A stretch of DNA of 64,000 nt from Pelagimonas sp. (GCA_025210265.1 JAOASD010000023.1:372001-436000); one strand, 5' to 3'. Positions 49,352-61,108 are shown, counted from the stretch's first letter. Made by a program: numbers and translations. The notes: a model not told the origin generated them from the sequence alone.

Positions 49352-49865
49352 GTATATTGCCGAACCTGACCTGACCGCCTCGGACGAGGGTGCGATCGCG
49401 CAGATCCTCGCGGACAGTTTTCCCACGGATTTTGGCGGGCGCAGCTTTTACCAGCAACGTCCGCAGGCGCGGATGGTGTGCCGGGCTGGTGGGATTGTTG
49501 CGCATCTGACGATCCACCATAGGGTGATCCGTGTCGGGGCGCATCTGGTCACCGTGCAGGGCATCGGCGATGTGGCCACGCATCCTGACGCGCGCGGGCA
49601 GGGCTTTGCGACCCAACTGTTGGAGGCGGTCATTGATCGGGCGACGGCCAGCAGCGCGCAGTTCCTGATGCTGATCGGGCGGCGGGGTCTGTATGATCGC
49701 GCGGGGTTTGTGCCAGTGCCGAACCGCTATCGCTATGTCGATATGACAGGCGCGCAGACCAAGGTGATTGATACCGAAACCAGCCCGTTTCTGCATGTGT
49801 GCCCGGTTGGCGACATGGTCTGGGACGGGGCTGCCGCGCTGGATCTGCTTGGACACAAATTCTAG
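49344..49865 (+). CDS. GNAT-family N-acetyltransferase
   Basis: A 173-residue acetyltransferase. The acetyl-CoA loop is VQGIGDVATHPDARGQGFATQLLEAVIDRA (about 68-98), matching Q/R-x-x-G-x-G/A. QFLMLIGRRGLYDRAGFVPV is the beta5-alpha4 part of the fold. The substrate cannot be told. The only reasonable start is TTG 49344, which overlaps the recF 3' end by eight bases and implies coupling. It sits between recF and gyrB, a frequent placement in Rhodobacterales. Confidence 0.82.
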   Translation: MIEYIAEPDLTASDEGAIAQILADSFPTDFGGRSFYQQRPQARMVCRAGGIVAHLTIHHRVIRVGAHLVTVQGIGDVATHPDARGQGFATQLLEAVIDRATASSAQFLMLIGRRGLYDRAGFVPVPNRYRYVDMTGAQTKVIDTETSPFLHVCPVGDMVWDGAAALDLLGHKF

Positions 49866-52391
<2,526 letters not shown>

Positions 52392-52482
52392 AGCGGTTGC
52401 CAGCCGGGCGGCGCTTTGGAGGGCCTATCAGCGCGGGGCTTGTTTCGTCAGCGACCGGGGCGTAGCCTGTTGTCGCATACTG

Positions 52483-52530
52483 GGAAAGGCAGGCGGATAC
52501 CCCTTGCCTTTCCGGGCTCTGAGGAGAGCC
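52483..52530 (+). promoter_or_regulatory. Two adjacent hairpins in the leader of the MFS gene
   Basis: GGAAAGGCA (52483-52491) with TGCCTTTCC (52505-52513), then GGCTCT (52515-52520), GAGG, AGAGCC (52525-52530). Both stems are perfect. No T tract follows, so they are more likely a leader structure than a terminator. They lie within 52392-52558 between gyrB and the exporter. Confidence 0.4.
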
Positions 52531-52558
52531 GAACAACAAAACACCCATGAGGTCCGCC

Positions 52559-53878
52559 ATGTTGGAGACTCTGCGAAACCGTCGTTATCGGCACCTGTTT
52601 TTCGCCCAGATTGTTGCATTGCTGGGCACGGGGTTGATGACCGTCGCGCTGGGGCTGCTGGCCTATGATTTGCAGGGCGAAAACGCGGCGCTGGTTCTGG
52701 GCACGATCTTTACGCTGAAAATGGTGGCCTATGTTGGTATCGCTCCGATTGCGGGGGCTTATGCGGGCCGGGTCAATCGGCGCGCCTTGTTGGTGGGGCT
52801 GGATCTGGTGAGGGTTATGGTTGCGCTGCTGCTGCCATTGATTGCAGAACCCTGGCAGGCCTATCTGCTGATCTTTGTGCTGTTTTGTGCCTCTGCCGGG
52901 TTTACGCCCACATTCCAGGCCACGATTCCTGATGTTTTGCCAGATGAGGCGCAATATAGCCGGGCGCTGTCCTTGTCGCGTCTGGCCTATGATCTGGAAA
53001 ATATCCTAAGCCCCACGCTGGCTGGGCTGATGCTGTTGTTTCTGTCCTATGATGCGCTGTTTATGGGTACTGGGATCGGGTTCGCGGCGTCTGCGCTTTT
53101 GGTTTTGTCCGTGTCGATCCCCAGCCCGAAACCGACCCCGCCACGAGGCATTTACGAGCGCACAACCCGCGGTATGCGCCTGTATCTGGCAACCCCGCGG
53201 CTGCGCGGTTTGCTGGCGATCAGTCTGGTCGTGTCATCGGTTGGGGCCATGGTTCTGGTCAACACCGTGGTCCTGGTGCGGGCCGAGCTGGGGCTGGGAG
53301 AAAGCGCGCTGGCCGCGACGATGTTTGCGTTTGGGCTTGGCTCGATGGTGGCGGCGCTGGTCTTGCCGCGCATTCTGGACCGGGTCTCGGACCGTCCGGT
53401 GATGTTGATCGGTGCGGTGATTGCGATCCTGTCACTGCTGGTGTTGGCGGCGGTGGTGGTGCTGCTGGGGCTGAGCTGGGCCGCGTTGTTGCTCAGCTGG
53501 TTTGGCGTTGGCTTTGGCTATTCCGTGATGCTGACGCCGGGCGGGCGGTTGATCACGCGATCCTCACATGCGGGGGATCGACCGGCTTTGTTTGCGGCGC
53601 AATTCGCGCTGTCCCATGCCTGCTGGTTGGTGACTTATCCATTGTCCGGCTGGCTGCTGACCCAATTTGGACTGCTGGTGGCGCTGTTTGGGCTGGCCTG
53701 TCTGGCGGTGCTGGCTTTGGGTGTGGCGTTGCGGGTCTGGCCTGCAGGCGATCCGATAGAGGTCGAACACAGCCATGATAGCCTTCCGCCCGATCACCCG
53801 CATGTGCAAGGGCAGCGCCGCCACAGCCATCCGTTGATCATCGACGAGCTGCACCCCAAATGGGCCACCCGGTTCTGA
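52559..53878 (+). CDS. MFS transporter with His-rich C-terminal tail
   Basis: A 439-residue inner-membrane exporter with 11-12 helices: FFAQIVALLGTGLMTVALGLLAYDL, LGTIFTLKMVAYVGIAPIAGAYAGRVNRRALLVGLDLVRV (motif A-like loop), VLASSVGAMVLVNTVVLVRAELG-like middle and VLLGLSWAALLLSWFGVGFGYSVML. The last 40 residues leave the membrane and hold seven His (EHSHDSLPPDHPH, RRHSHPLIIDELH), like NreB-type nickel exporters, so metal efflux or metal sensing is possible. ATG 52559 has GAGG upstream; an ATG four codons earlier has none. The substrate is otherwise unassigned. Confidence 0.85.
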   Translation: MLETLRNRRYRHLFFAQIVALLGTGLMTVALGLLAYDLQGENAALVLGTIFTLKMVAYVGIAPIAGAYAGRVNRRALLVGLDLVRVMVALLLPLIAEPWQAYLLIFVLFCASAGFTPTFQATIPDVLPDEAQYSRALSLSRLAYDLENILSPTLAGLMLLFLSYDALFMGTGIGFAASALLVLSVSIPSPKPTPPRGIYERTTRGMRLYLATPRLRGLLAISLVVSSVGAMVLVNTVVLVRAELGLGESALAATMFAFGLGSMVAALVLPRILDRVSDRPVMLIGAVIAILSLLVLAAVVVLLGLSWAALLLSWFGVGFGYSVMLTPGGRLITRSSHAGDRPALFAAQFALSHACWLVTYPLSGWLLTQFGLLVALFGLACLAVLALGVALRVWPAGDPIEVEHSHDSLPPDHPHVQGQRRHSHPLIIDELHPKWATRF

Positions 53879-53926
53879 GGCCGAGGTGGCCCGCATCAGC
53901 AGGCCACCCCAGTTCTGGTTTCAATA

Positions 53927-54919
53927 TCAGGCGTTTACATCCACGACGACGCGGCCTTGAACCTGCCCTTTCAGAATGTCTGCGCCCAGCTGGGGCAGAT
54001 CCGAAAGCGTGGCCGGGCGCACCATGCTGTCCAGTTTGTCCATCGGCAGATCTTTGGCGATGCGAGTCCAGGCGCGCAGGCGGTTGTCATAGGGCTGCAT
54101 CACGCTGTCGATACCCAGCAGGTTCACGCCGCGCAGCAGGAACGGCACCACGGTTGCGGGCAGAGTGGCCCCTCCGGCCAGACCAACCGCTGCAACGCTG
54201 CAGCCATATTGGATCTGTCCCAGAACGCGGGCCAGCATTTCGCCGCCGACCGCATCCACACAGCCGCCCCAGTTTTCGGTTTCCAGCGGGCGTTTGGTGG
54301 TTTCGTTGATGTCTTCGCGGGGCACGATTTGGGTCGCGCCAAGGCTGGTCAGGTAATCGGCGCTTTCTGGGCGGCCCGTGACGCCGGCCACCTTGTAACC
54401 CAGATTGGCCAGGATTGCGGTCGCAACCGACCCGACGCCGCCCGCAGCACCTGTCACCAGAACCGGTCCATCGCCGATACCGTGGTCTTCCAGCGCCATC
54501 ACAGCCAGCATCGCGGTAAAGCCCGCGGTGCCTACGGCCATGGCTTGCCGGGTGGACAGGCCTTCGGGCAGCGGGACCAGCATGTCCGCCTTGACCCGTG
54601 CCTTTTGCGCATACCCGCCCCAGCGGTTTTCGCCCACGCGCCAGCCGGTCAGCACAACCTTGTCGCCGGGTTTGTAGCGGTCGTCCTCCGATGCCTCGAC
54701 GGTGCCAGCAAAGTCGATCCCCGGCACATGCGGGTAATTGCGCACCAGACCGCCGCCGGGGCCAATGCACAGACCGTCCTTATAGTTGACGGTCGAATAT
54801 TCGACCGCCACGGTCACGTCGCCTTCGGGCAGGCGGTCGAGGCCGATTTCCTGCACCGATGCCGAGGTCTTACCCGCGTCGTCCTTTTCCACAACCAATG
54901 CGTTGAACATGTCAGTCAT
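53927..54919 (-). CDS. acuI: Acrylyl-CoA reductase/YhdH-type quinone oxidoreductase
   Basis: A 330-residue NADPH-dependent medium-chain reductase. FNALVVEKDDAGKTSASVQEIGLDRLPEGDVTVAVEYSTVNYKDGL and PHVPGIDFAGTVEAS are the YhdH/AcuI start. VLVTGAAGGVGSVATAILANLGYKVAGVTGR (about 150-180) is the NADPH Rossmann fold; no zinc ligands are present. AcuI detoxifies acryloyl-CoA to propionyl-CoA in DMSP users of this group. Here it is not beside dmd or ddd genes but divergent from a GntR gene. The close YhdH call is hard to separate from AcuI by eye. The Met at 54919 is used; one at 54910 has a slightly better site. Confidence 0.85.
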   Translation of the reverse strand: MTDMFNALVVEKDDAGKTSASVQEIGLDRLPEGDVTVAVEYSTVNYKDGLCIGPGGGLVRNYPHVPGIDFAGTVEASEDDRYKPGDKVVLTGWRVGENRWGGYAQKARVKADMLVPLPEGLSTRQAMAVGTAGFTAMLAVMALEDHGIGDGPVLVTGAAGGVGSVATAILANLGYKVAGVTGRPESADYLTSLGATQIVPREDINETTKRPLETENWGGCVDAVGGEMLARVLGQIQYGCSVAAVGLAGGATLPATVVPFLLRGVNLLGIDSVMQPYDNRLRAWTRIAKDLPMDKLDSMVRPATLSDLPQLGADILKGQVQGRVVVDVNA

Positions 54920-55050
54920 CCCTGAATTCCCGTTCGTTTCGATGTCACGCGGGGCGCAACAGCCTGGGCAAATGGGCAGACATTGCCGCGATGCTGTGGC
55001 ACTGTTCTGCGCAACCCGGACCTTGCGATCCCTGTGAGTCTGCGGTTAAA

Positions 55051-55076
55051 TTGCCTGACAATTAAATGTAAGACAA
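55051..55076. promoter_or_regulatory. Inverted repeat just before the GntR start, possible autoregulatory site
   Basis: TTGCCT (55051-55056), 14 bases, AGACAA (55071-55076), directly abutting the ATG at 55077. The reverse strand reads TTGTCTTACAT, one base from the FadR-type pattern TNGTNNNACNA. The acuI-gntR divergent gap (54920-55076) shows nothing else clear. Confidence 0.35.
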
Positions 55077-55832
55077 ATGGAAAAACAGAGCACGCGTAAA
55101 AAAACCGCCAAGGCCAAGACCGATCTGCCGGCGCAGATTGCCATGGCATTGCGGGATTCCATCCTGTCAGGCGAGCTGACCGCCGATGATCGTCTGCCCT
55201 CTGAATCAGATCTGGCCGAGACCTTTGCCGTGTCACGCCCCACTGTGCGCGAGGCGTTGAAACGCCTTGCTGCGCAATCCCTCATTCGAACCGAGCGCGG
55301 CGCGTTCGGGGGGGCCTTTGTGCGGCGGTTGTCTTATCAAGAGGCGCAGGCGCAACATGCCACCACATCCACCTTGTTGCTGTCGATCAACGAGATGGAT
55401 TTTGATGTCGCTTGTGAGGCGCGCTTTGCGTTGGAAAAATCCTGCACCGCTTTGGCTGCGCAGCGTCGCAGCCCCGATGATTTGGCGGCGATGCGCGCCG
55501 AAATTCATCGTCAAAGCCAGAAGGGGCTGAGCGACGAGGCGTTTTGCGCCTCAGACGTGGCGCTGCATCGGGCGCTGGTGGATGCGGCGGGCAATCCCAT
55601 CCTGTCCTATCAGTTGGCTGGCGCGGTCGAAGCCATGCAGCCCCTGATGAACATGATCACGTTTACCGACCGGTCCCGCGAACAGATCGTCACGCTGCAC
55701 AGCCAGTTGACCGACGCGATCGAGGCCGGTGATGCAGCAGGCGCAGATGCGGCCCTGTCGGCGCTGGAACGCTATACATTGGCGCTTGGTAAGGGGGTGA
55801 TTGCCGCGCGGGGCAAAGGGAAACCGGCATGA
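55077..55832 (+). CDS. GntR/FadR-family transcriptional regulator
   Basis: A 251-residue regulator. N-terminal winged helix (about 18-80): QIAMALRDSILSGELTADDRLPSESDLAETFAVSRPTVREALKRLAAQSLIRTERG, the GntR signature. The C-terminal FCD-type helical domain (about 105-235) holds the metal-ligand pattern D...H...(DVALHRALVDAAGNPIL) and HSQLTDAIEAGD. FCD regulators sense carboxylates or amino acids. Its stop overlaps the LysR start by four bases (ATGA), and both lie just before the ABC transporter and phnW, so it probably governs that uptake operon. Divergent from acuI. Confidence 0.9.
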   Translation: MEKQSTRKKTAKAKTDLPAQIAMALRDSILSGELTADDRLPSESDLAETFAVSRPTVREALKRLAAQSLIRTERGAFGGAFVRRLSYQEAQAQHATTSTLLLSINEMDFDVACEARFALEKSCTALAAQRRSPDDLAAMRAEIHRQSQKGLSDEAFCASDVALHRALVDAAGNPILSYQLAGAVEAMQPLMNMITFTDRSREQIVTLHSQLTDAIEAGDAAGADAALSALERYTLALGKGVIAARGKGKPA

Positions 55833-56734
55833 AAGCCAAGATCAGCATGAAACAGCTGCAGGCGCTGGAAGCGGTGGCCCGGCTGGGCAGTTTTACCGTA
55901 GCGGCCAAAGAACTGGGCGTGTCGCAGCCCACCGTGTCCAACCTGATTTACGCGCTGGAAAAGCAGTATGAGTGCCGGTTGCTGGATCGTAGCGGTGCCG
56001 AGATTCGGCCAACGCCAATCTTTGCGGCGATTCGAGGTCACGCCAAAGCGATCATGGCGCATCAGGATGCGTTGCATCGTCATTTGACCGAGGGGCGCGA
56101 CCTGAATTCTGGCATGTTGCGGGTGGGGTATACGACCTATCAGCTGGCCATGCCGGTGCTGGCTGATTTTGTCAGGTCACACCCTGGAGTTGAATTAACT
56201 GCGCGCTCATTGGCAACAAATGATCTGTTGCCAATCCTGTTCAATGGCGAGTTCGACGCTGGATTTATCACCTCGATAGATGTGCCGTCTGGGTTGGAGG
56301 GGGTTGCTATTGCTCCGGCGCAGATCGGCTTGGTGGTGCCGGAAAATCATGCTTTGGCCGGGCGGGACAGTGTGAATTGGTCGGATGTGGCGGGGCTGGA
56401 GCTGATTCAGCGCGAGCCAAGCTCCGGTACACGCAGGGTTTTCGAGGCCGCCGCCAATCTGGCGCGCGTGCCGATCCGCACACGTTTGGGGCTGGGCAGC
56501 TGGGGGTCAATCCTGGCGCTGGTGCGGTCGGGTGTCGGGGTGGGGGTCTGTTTCGCCACAGAATATGCGCAAGAGCCGGATCTGCGGTTTTTGCCGATCA
56601 ACGATAGCAATCTAAGCGCGACTCATTTTCTGGTCTGCCTACCCGCTATGCGCCACACAGCGGCGGTGGCCCGTCTGTTTGACCTGGCCATGTCGGCGAA
56701 ATGTGACAGTTTAGTTTCAGGCGATAGATCATAG
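55829..56734 (+). CDS. LysR-family transcriptional regulator
   Basis: A 301-residue regulator. N-terminal HTH: MKQLQALEAVARLGSFTVAAKELGVSQPTVSNLIYALEKQYECRLLDRSG. The periplasmic-binding-like effector domain (about 90-295) has LRVGYTTYQLAMPVLADFVRSHPGVEL and GSWGSILALVRSGVGVGVCFATEYAQ. Translationally coupled to the GntR gene (ATGA). Its own stop codon lies inside the first half-site of the operator array before the ABC transporter, which fits a LysR-type T-N11-A site. It probably activates the transport-phnW operon with an aminophosphonate or amino acid as co-inducer. Confidence 0.92.
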   Translation: MKAKISMKQLQALEAVARLGSFTVAAKELGVSQPTVSNLIYALEKQYECRLLDRSGAEIRPTPIFAAIRGHAKAIMAHQDALHRHLTEGRDLNSGMLRVGYTTYQLAMPVLADFVRSHPGVELTARSLATNDLLPILFNGEFDAGFITSIDVPSGLEGVAIAPAQIGLVVPENHALAGRDSVNWSDVAGLELIQREPSSGTRRVFEAAANLARVPIRTRLGLGSWGSILALVRSGVGVGVCFATEYAQEPDLRFLPINDSNLSATHFLVCLPAMRHTAAVARLFDLAMSAKCDSLVSGDRS

Positions 56735-56765
56735 CATTTTTCTATGATGATTAATTTGTCATAGA
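56728..56765. promoter_or_regulatory. Operator array of three CTATGA half-sites before the ABC transporter
   Basis: ATCATAG (56728-56734) and CTATGAT (56742-56748) form a 7-7-7 palindrome. TCTATGA (56741-56747), an 11-base spacer and TCATAGA (56759-56765) form a perfect 7-11-7 palindrome with the LysR-type T-N11-A geometry. The middle half-site is shared. The array ends 52 bases before the substrate-binding-protein ATG. Confidence 0.65.
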
Positions 56766-56816
56766 ATTGTTAACTGGCGAACTTAGAGCCGTGGCATCCT
56801 TTCCGACGAGGTTGCC

Positions 56817-58871
56817 ATGACACTCCGTACTTCTCTTTTGTCCTTCAGCGCGCTGGTTGCTTTGGGCACCCCGGCACTGGCCAACTGCCCCGTAGCCACG
56901 GTGGCCGAGCCGATGGGCCTGACGCCCGTCTTTCCGCAGCAGCTGGAACTGGCTGAGCTGCAGACCGCCGCGGGCTGCACGCTTGCGTTTGGTCAGAACC
57001 CTGACATCGCGGCGCTGAACGCCCGCATCCTGGGCAATGCTGATCTGGCACCGGTGGCCGATCGTCTGCCCGCCGAACCGCTGGTGGTGATGCCGTATGA
57101 CCGCATGGGCCAATATGGCGGTGCGCTGACCGGCCTGTCCAAAGCGACCGAATCCGGGACATCTGACCTGTTGTCCGTGCGCCACGTGAACTTTGTGCGC
57201 TATTCCGATGACCTGCAGACCGTGGTGCCCAATGTGGCCAAAGGCTGGAGCTGGAATGCTGATTACACCCAGCTGACCATCACTTTGCGCGCGGGCCATA
57301 AATGGTCTGATGGGGCAGATTTCACCGCGGATGACGTGGTGTTCTGGATGAATGACATCATCTACAATGCCGATATTTATGAAAAGACCCCGGACCGCTG
57401 GTTGTTCGCAGGCCAGCAGGTCAAGGCCGAGGCACTGGACGCCACCACCGTTCTGTTCACCTTTCCTGTGCCGACGCCGGGCATCCTGAACCGCTTTGCC
57501 GTGGATTATGGCCAGCCCTTCCAGCCCAAGCATTTCCTGGGCCAGTTCATGCCCAAACATAACCCGGATGCCGACAAGCTGGCGCAGGACTACGGTTTTG
57601 CCAACGGTGCCGAGGCGGTGGATTTCTATTATGGCGGTTCGGACTGGAAAGACGTTCCCAGCCCGCTGCTGAAAGACGCTGACAAGGCGGCCAAGATCGG
57701 GCGCGCGGTGGTTCCCACGCTGGAAAGCCACATCGTTGTCGAAGAAAGCGCCGAAGGCCGCAAACTGGTGGCGAACCCCTATTTCCACCAGGTCGATACG
57801 GCCGGCAATCAGCTGCCTTATATCAATGAGATCGTTGAAACCTATGTCAGCGATAAAGAGGTGCAGAACCTCAAGATCATGAATGGCGAAGTGGTCTGGA
57901 AACAGCAGGCGGTCTTTCTGGAAGACTTCCCGCTGCTGAAAGAAAACGAAGCCAAGGGCGGGTATAATATTTCCTTTGCGCCGACCTTTGGTGAAAACGT
58001 CTTTTTCTCGTTTAACCGGACGCACCAGGATGACATCCTGCGGGACATCTTTGGCGATCTGCGGTTCAACCGCGCCATGTCGCTGGCGATGAACCGGGAT
58101 GAGATCAACGAAATCGTCTATCTGGGGCAGGGTACCCCGATGCAGGGCGTTCCGGCAGAACCCAAGACCGTGGCCTTTGTGTCGGATGACGTTCTGAACC
58201 GCGACATCGGGTATGATCTGGAGGGCGCCAAGGCTTTGCTGGCGGATATGGGCCTGAAAGACGCGGATAATGACGGCATCGTCGAACGTCCCGATGGCAA
58301 GCCGCTGGTCGTGCGCATGGTGTATTCTTCGCAGGGTGTGCCGGTCAAAATGATGGAGCTGGTGCGCGATTACTGGACCGCTGCCGGTGTGCGCGTGGAC
58401 CTCAAAGAGGTCACGTCAGACGAATATCGCGCCGCAGGCAACAACAACGATCTGGATGTCACCACCTGGAAATATGACGGCAATGCCGGCCCGACCATCA
58501 GCCAGGATGTGACCGTGTTCATCCCACCTTTTGGCGATTTCTTTAACCCCGGCACCGGGTTTGGCTGGGCCGCGTGGAAAACTTCGGGCGGGGCCGAAGG
58601 TATTGAACCGCCTGCAGATATCAAAAAGCTGTGGGATCTGGGCGAACAGTTCATTCAGGTCGAAATGGGCACTGAGGAAAGCAACAAACTGGGTGCGGAA
58701 ATCGTTCAGATCCATACCGACAACATGCTGAAAATCGGCACGGTTGGCGATATTGTTGCGCCCTTCCTCTACCGCAGCGATCTGCAAAACGTGAAGCCGA
58801 TCAAAGCCAAGACCTACGACTTTTACTGGACCTATCCGTACCGCCCCGCGCAGTGGTGGCTGGAACAGTAA
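56817..58871 (+). CDS. Family 5 ABC transporter substrate-binding protein
   Basis: A 684-residue exported binding protein of the oligopeptide/dipeptide class. A signal peptide runs to about residue 22 (LRTSLLSFSALVALGTPALA). A short Cys-containing N-terminal segment (about 24-90) precedes the family core, which starts near GQYGGALTGLSKATESGTSDLLSV. PNVAKGWSWNADYTQLTITLRAGHKWSDGADFTADDVVFWMNDI is the SBP_bac_5 signature. The protein is longer than usual (about 500-550). First gene of SBP-permease-permease-ATPase-phnW. Its solute is not fixed by sequence; the phnW context hints at an aminophosphonate or related compound. Confidence 0.9.
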   Translation: MTLRTSLLSFSALVALGTPALANCPVATVAEPMGLTPVFPQQLELAELQTAAGCTLAFGQNPDIAALNARILGNADLAPVADRLPAEPLVVMPYDRMGQYGGALTGLSKATESGTSDLLSVRHVNFVRYSDDLQTVVPNVAKGWSWNADYTQLTITLRAGHKWSDGADFTADDVVFWMNDIIYNADIYEKTPDRWLFAGQQVKAEALDATTVLFTFPVPTPGILNRFAVDYGQPFQPKHFLGQFMPKHNPDADKLAQDYGFANGAEAVDFYYGGSDWKDVPSPLLKDADKAAKIGRAVVPTLESHIVVEESAEGRKLVANPYFHQVDTAGNQLPYINEIVETYVSDKEVQNLKIMNGEVVWKQQAVFLEDFPLLKENEAKGGYNISFAPTFGENVFFSFNRTHQDDILRDIFGDLRFNRAMSLAMNRDEINEIVYLGQGTPMQGVPAEPKTVAFVSDDVLNRDIGYDLEGAKALLADMGLKDADNDGIVERPDGKPLVVRMVYSSQGVPVKMMELVRDYWTAAGVRVDLKEVTSDEYRAAGNNNDLDVTTWKYDGNAGPTISQDVTVFIPPFGDFFNPGTGFGWAAWKTSGGAEGIEPPADIKKLWDLGEQFIQVEMGTEESNKLGAEIVQIHTDNMLKIGTVGDIVAPFLYRSDLQNVKPIKAKTYDFYWTYPYRPAQWWLEQ

Positions 58872-58957
58872 GCGCCAGGTTTTGACGATACAGGCCGGGG
58901 CGCGACACAGCGTGCGCCCCGGTCACGGCCATTCCCGGCCAGTTGGGGGCTTTCATC

Positions 58958-59950
58958 ATGTTGAGATTCACAGTCGAGCGCCTGATCGGCGTGGCCATTA
59001 CGATGCTGCTGGTGTCGCTGATGGTCTTTCTGATCATGGAAATCCCGCCTGGGGATTACGCCGACCGCTACGCGTTTCGCAAATATTCCGGCACCGGGGT
59101 CAATGTGACCGAAGCCGATATTCAGGCGATCCGCGTGGATCTGGGGTTGGACCGACCGATGATGCTGCGGTATTTCGACTGGATCGGCGGCATCGTGCTG
59201 CGCGGAGATTTCGGTCAGGCCTTTGCCTTTGAAACCTCGGTCAACAAGGTGATCGGGGACAAGGTCTGGCTGACGGCGGGCATCCTGTTTGCCACCCTTC
59301 TGCTGACGTATATGATTTCGATCCCGGTGGGGATTTTTGCCGCCGTGCGCCGGGGCAGCAGTGCCGATTACGCGCTGACGGTGGTGTCCTATCTTGGTCT
59401 TGCGCTGCCCAATTTCCTGCTGGCGCTGGTCCTGCTGTATTTTGCCAACCGCTGGTTTGGGGCCGATATTGGCGGCCTGTTTTCTGCGCCCTTCCGCGAT
59501 GCGCCCTGGTCGCTGGCCAAATTCTGGGATCTGGTCAAACATCTGTGGCTGCCTGCGGTGGTGCTGGCCTGGTCTGCGGTGGCCTATCAAATTCAGACCG
59601 TCCGGGCGACCATGTCCGACGAGCTGAACAAGCTGTCCGTGACGGCAGCACGGGCGCGAGGCGTGCCAGAGCGTAAACTCCTGATCAAATACCCTGCACG
59701 CCTCGCAATTAATCCCGTTGTGTCGACCATCGGATTTGATGTGAACCGGATCTTTTCCGAACTGCCTGTGGTGGCGGCGGTGCTGGGCCTGACCGAACTG
59801 GGAGAGCTCTTGCTGCGCGCCTATCTTGATCTGGACATGAATGTCGCGGGCGCGATCCTGCTGCTTCTGACCTTTGCCATCGTCTTCATGAACTTTGTTT
59901 CGGACCTGCTGCTGGCCTGGCTGGATCCGCGCATCAAGCTGGAGGCCTGA
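58958..59950 (+). CDS. ABC transporter permease (DppB/OppB type)
   Basis: A 330-residue inner-membrane protein with six predicted helices. The first is about 6-28 (LIGVAITMLLVSLMVFLIMEIPPGD), followed by the usual periplasmic loop. The EAA-like coupling loop is KLSVTAARARGVPERKLLIKYPARLAINPVVSTIG, and the last helices are FSELPVVAAVLGLTELGELLLRAYLDLDMNVAGAILLLLTF. The ATG at 58958 is used; a TTG five codons earlier has a weaker case. Three bases before the next permease. Confidence 0.93.
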   Translation: MLRFTVERLIGVAITMLLVSLMVFLIMEIPPGDYADRYAFRKYSGTGVNVTEADIQAIRVDLGLDRPMMLRYFDWIGGIVLRGDFGQAFAFETSVNKVIGDKVWLTAGILFATLLLTYMISIPVGIFAAVRRGSSADYALTVVSYLGLALPNFLLALVLLYFANRWFGADIGGLFSAPFRDAPWSLAKFWDLVKHLWLPAVVLAWSAVAYQIQTVRATMSDELNKLSVTAARARGVPERKLLIKYPARLAINPVVSTIGFDVNRIFSELPVVAAVLGLTELGELLLRAYLDLDMNVAGAILLLLTFAIVFMNFVSDLLLAWLDPRIKLEA

Positions 59951-59953
59951 GCC

Positions 59954-61108
59954 ATGGCTGATCTGACGAACACCCCTCTCAGCGCCGCAGAACGCAAAGA
60001 GCGCGAGCGCCAGCTGAAATATTACTCTGCCTCGCAATGGACTCTGATCTGGTGGCGGTTCCGTCGTCACCGGGCGGCGATGCTGGCGGCCATGGTGCTG
60101 GGTCTGATGGCGCTGTCAGGGCTGATGGCGGAATTTGTGGCCCCCTATGGCCCCGTCACACGCGACACAAAATACATCGAAGGCGCGCCGCAGATCCCGC
60201 AATTCTGCGATGACAATGGGTGTTCGGTTGTGCCCTTCATCCACGGCACCACGACCAAGCGCGACCCGATCACGCTGCGCGCGATTTCCGTGCCGGATCC
60301 TGAAACACGCCACTATCTGAAAGTCTTTGTCAAAGGCGAACGGGTCAAACTTCTGGGGCTGTTTCCCACGGATCGTCACCTGGTTGGTCTGGACCCGGAG
60401 GCCGGACAAAAGATCCATTTCTGGGGCACTGATGATCTGGGGCGCGATGTGTTTTCGCGCACGATCTACGCCACGCGCACATCGCTTTCGATTGGTGTCA
60501 TGGGGGTGCTGATTTCTTTTGTGCTGGCCTTGGTCATTGGCGGGGTCGCTGGGTATTTCGGCGGTCTTATCGACAGTGTGATCCAGCGCGTGACCGAAGT
60601 GATCCGTGTCGTTCCGATCATCCCGCTTTACATGGGACTGGCCGCAGCCATGCCAAAGGAATGGTCCACGACACAGGTCTATTTCGCCATGACGCTGATC
60701 CTGGGCCTGTTCGGCTGGCCGACGCTGGCGCGCCGCATCCGGTCGCAGCTGCTGTCGATCCGCAATGAGGATTACGTGGTCGCCGCGCGGCTTGCTGGCG
60801 CACGTCCCAAGCGGATCATCACCCAGCACATGCTGCCCAGTTTCACCAGCTTTATCATCGTCGATCTGGTGATTTCCTTTCCCTACATGATCCTGTCGGA
60901 AACGGCGCTCAGCTTTGTTGGGCTTGGGTTGCGTCCCCCGTCGGTCAGCTGGGGTGTTCTGCTGCAGCAGGCGCAATCGGTGCGCGCCATCGAACAAACC
61001 CCCTGGCTGTTCATTCCTGCGGCCTTTGTGGTGCTGGCCGTGCTGGCCTTTACCGTGATCGGTGACGGTCTGCGCGATGCCGCCGACCCTTATGCGGAGA
61101 CAAAATGA
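59954..61108 (+). CDS. ABC transporter permease (DppC/OppC type) with enlarged periplasmic insert
   Basis: A 384-residue permease, longer than the usual 290-300. The first helix (about 37-60, RHRAAMLAAMVLGLMALSGLMAEFVAPYG) is followed by an insert of about 90 residues (ITLRAISVPDPETRHYLKVFVKGERVKLLGLFPTDRHLVGLDPEAGQKIHFWGTDDLGRDVFSR) that ends in the classic GTDDLGRD motif. The coupling loop reads IRNEDYVVAARLAGARPKRIITQHMLPSF. Its stop overlaps the ATPase start (ATGA). Confidence 0.93.
   Translation: MADLTNTPLSAAERKERERQLKYYSASQWTLIWWRFRRHRAAMLAAMVLGLMALSGLMAEFVAPYGPVTRDTKYIEGAPQIPQFCDDNGCSVVPFIHGTTTKRDPITLRAISVPDPETRHYLKVFVKGERVKLLGLFPTDRHLVGLDPEAGQKIHFWGTDDLGRDVFSRTIYATRTSLSIGVMGVLISFVLALVIGGVAGYFGGLIDSVIQRVTEVIRVVPIIPLYMGLAAAMPKEWSTTQVYFAMTLILGLFGWPTLARRIRSQLLSIRNEDYVVAARLAGARPKRIITQHMLPSFTSFIIVDLVISFPYMILSETALSFVGLGLRPPSVSWGVLLQQAQSVRAIEQTPWLFIPAAFVVLAVLAFTVIGDGLRDAADPYAETK

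Noticed and set aside
52483-52530. Mini-ykkC (guanidine-II) riboswitch made of two hairpins
   Set aside because: The class needs ACGR tetraloops; the loops here do not contain them.
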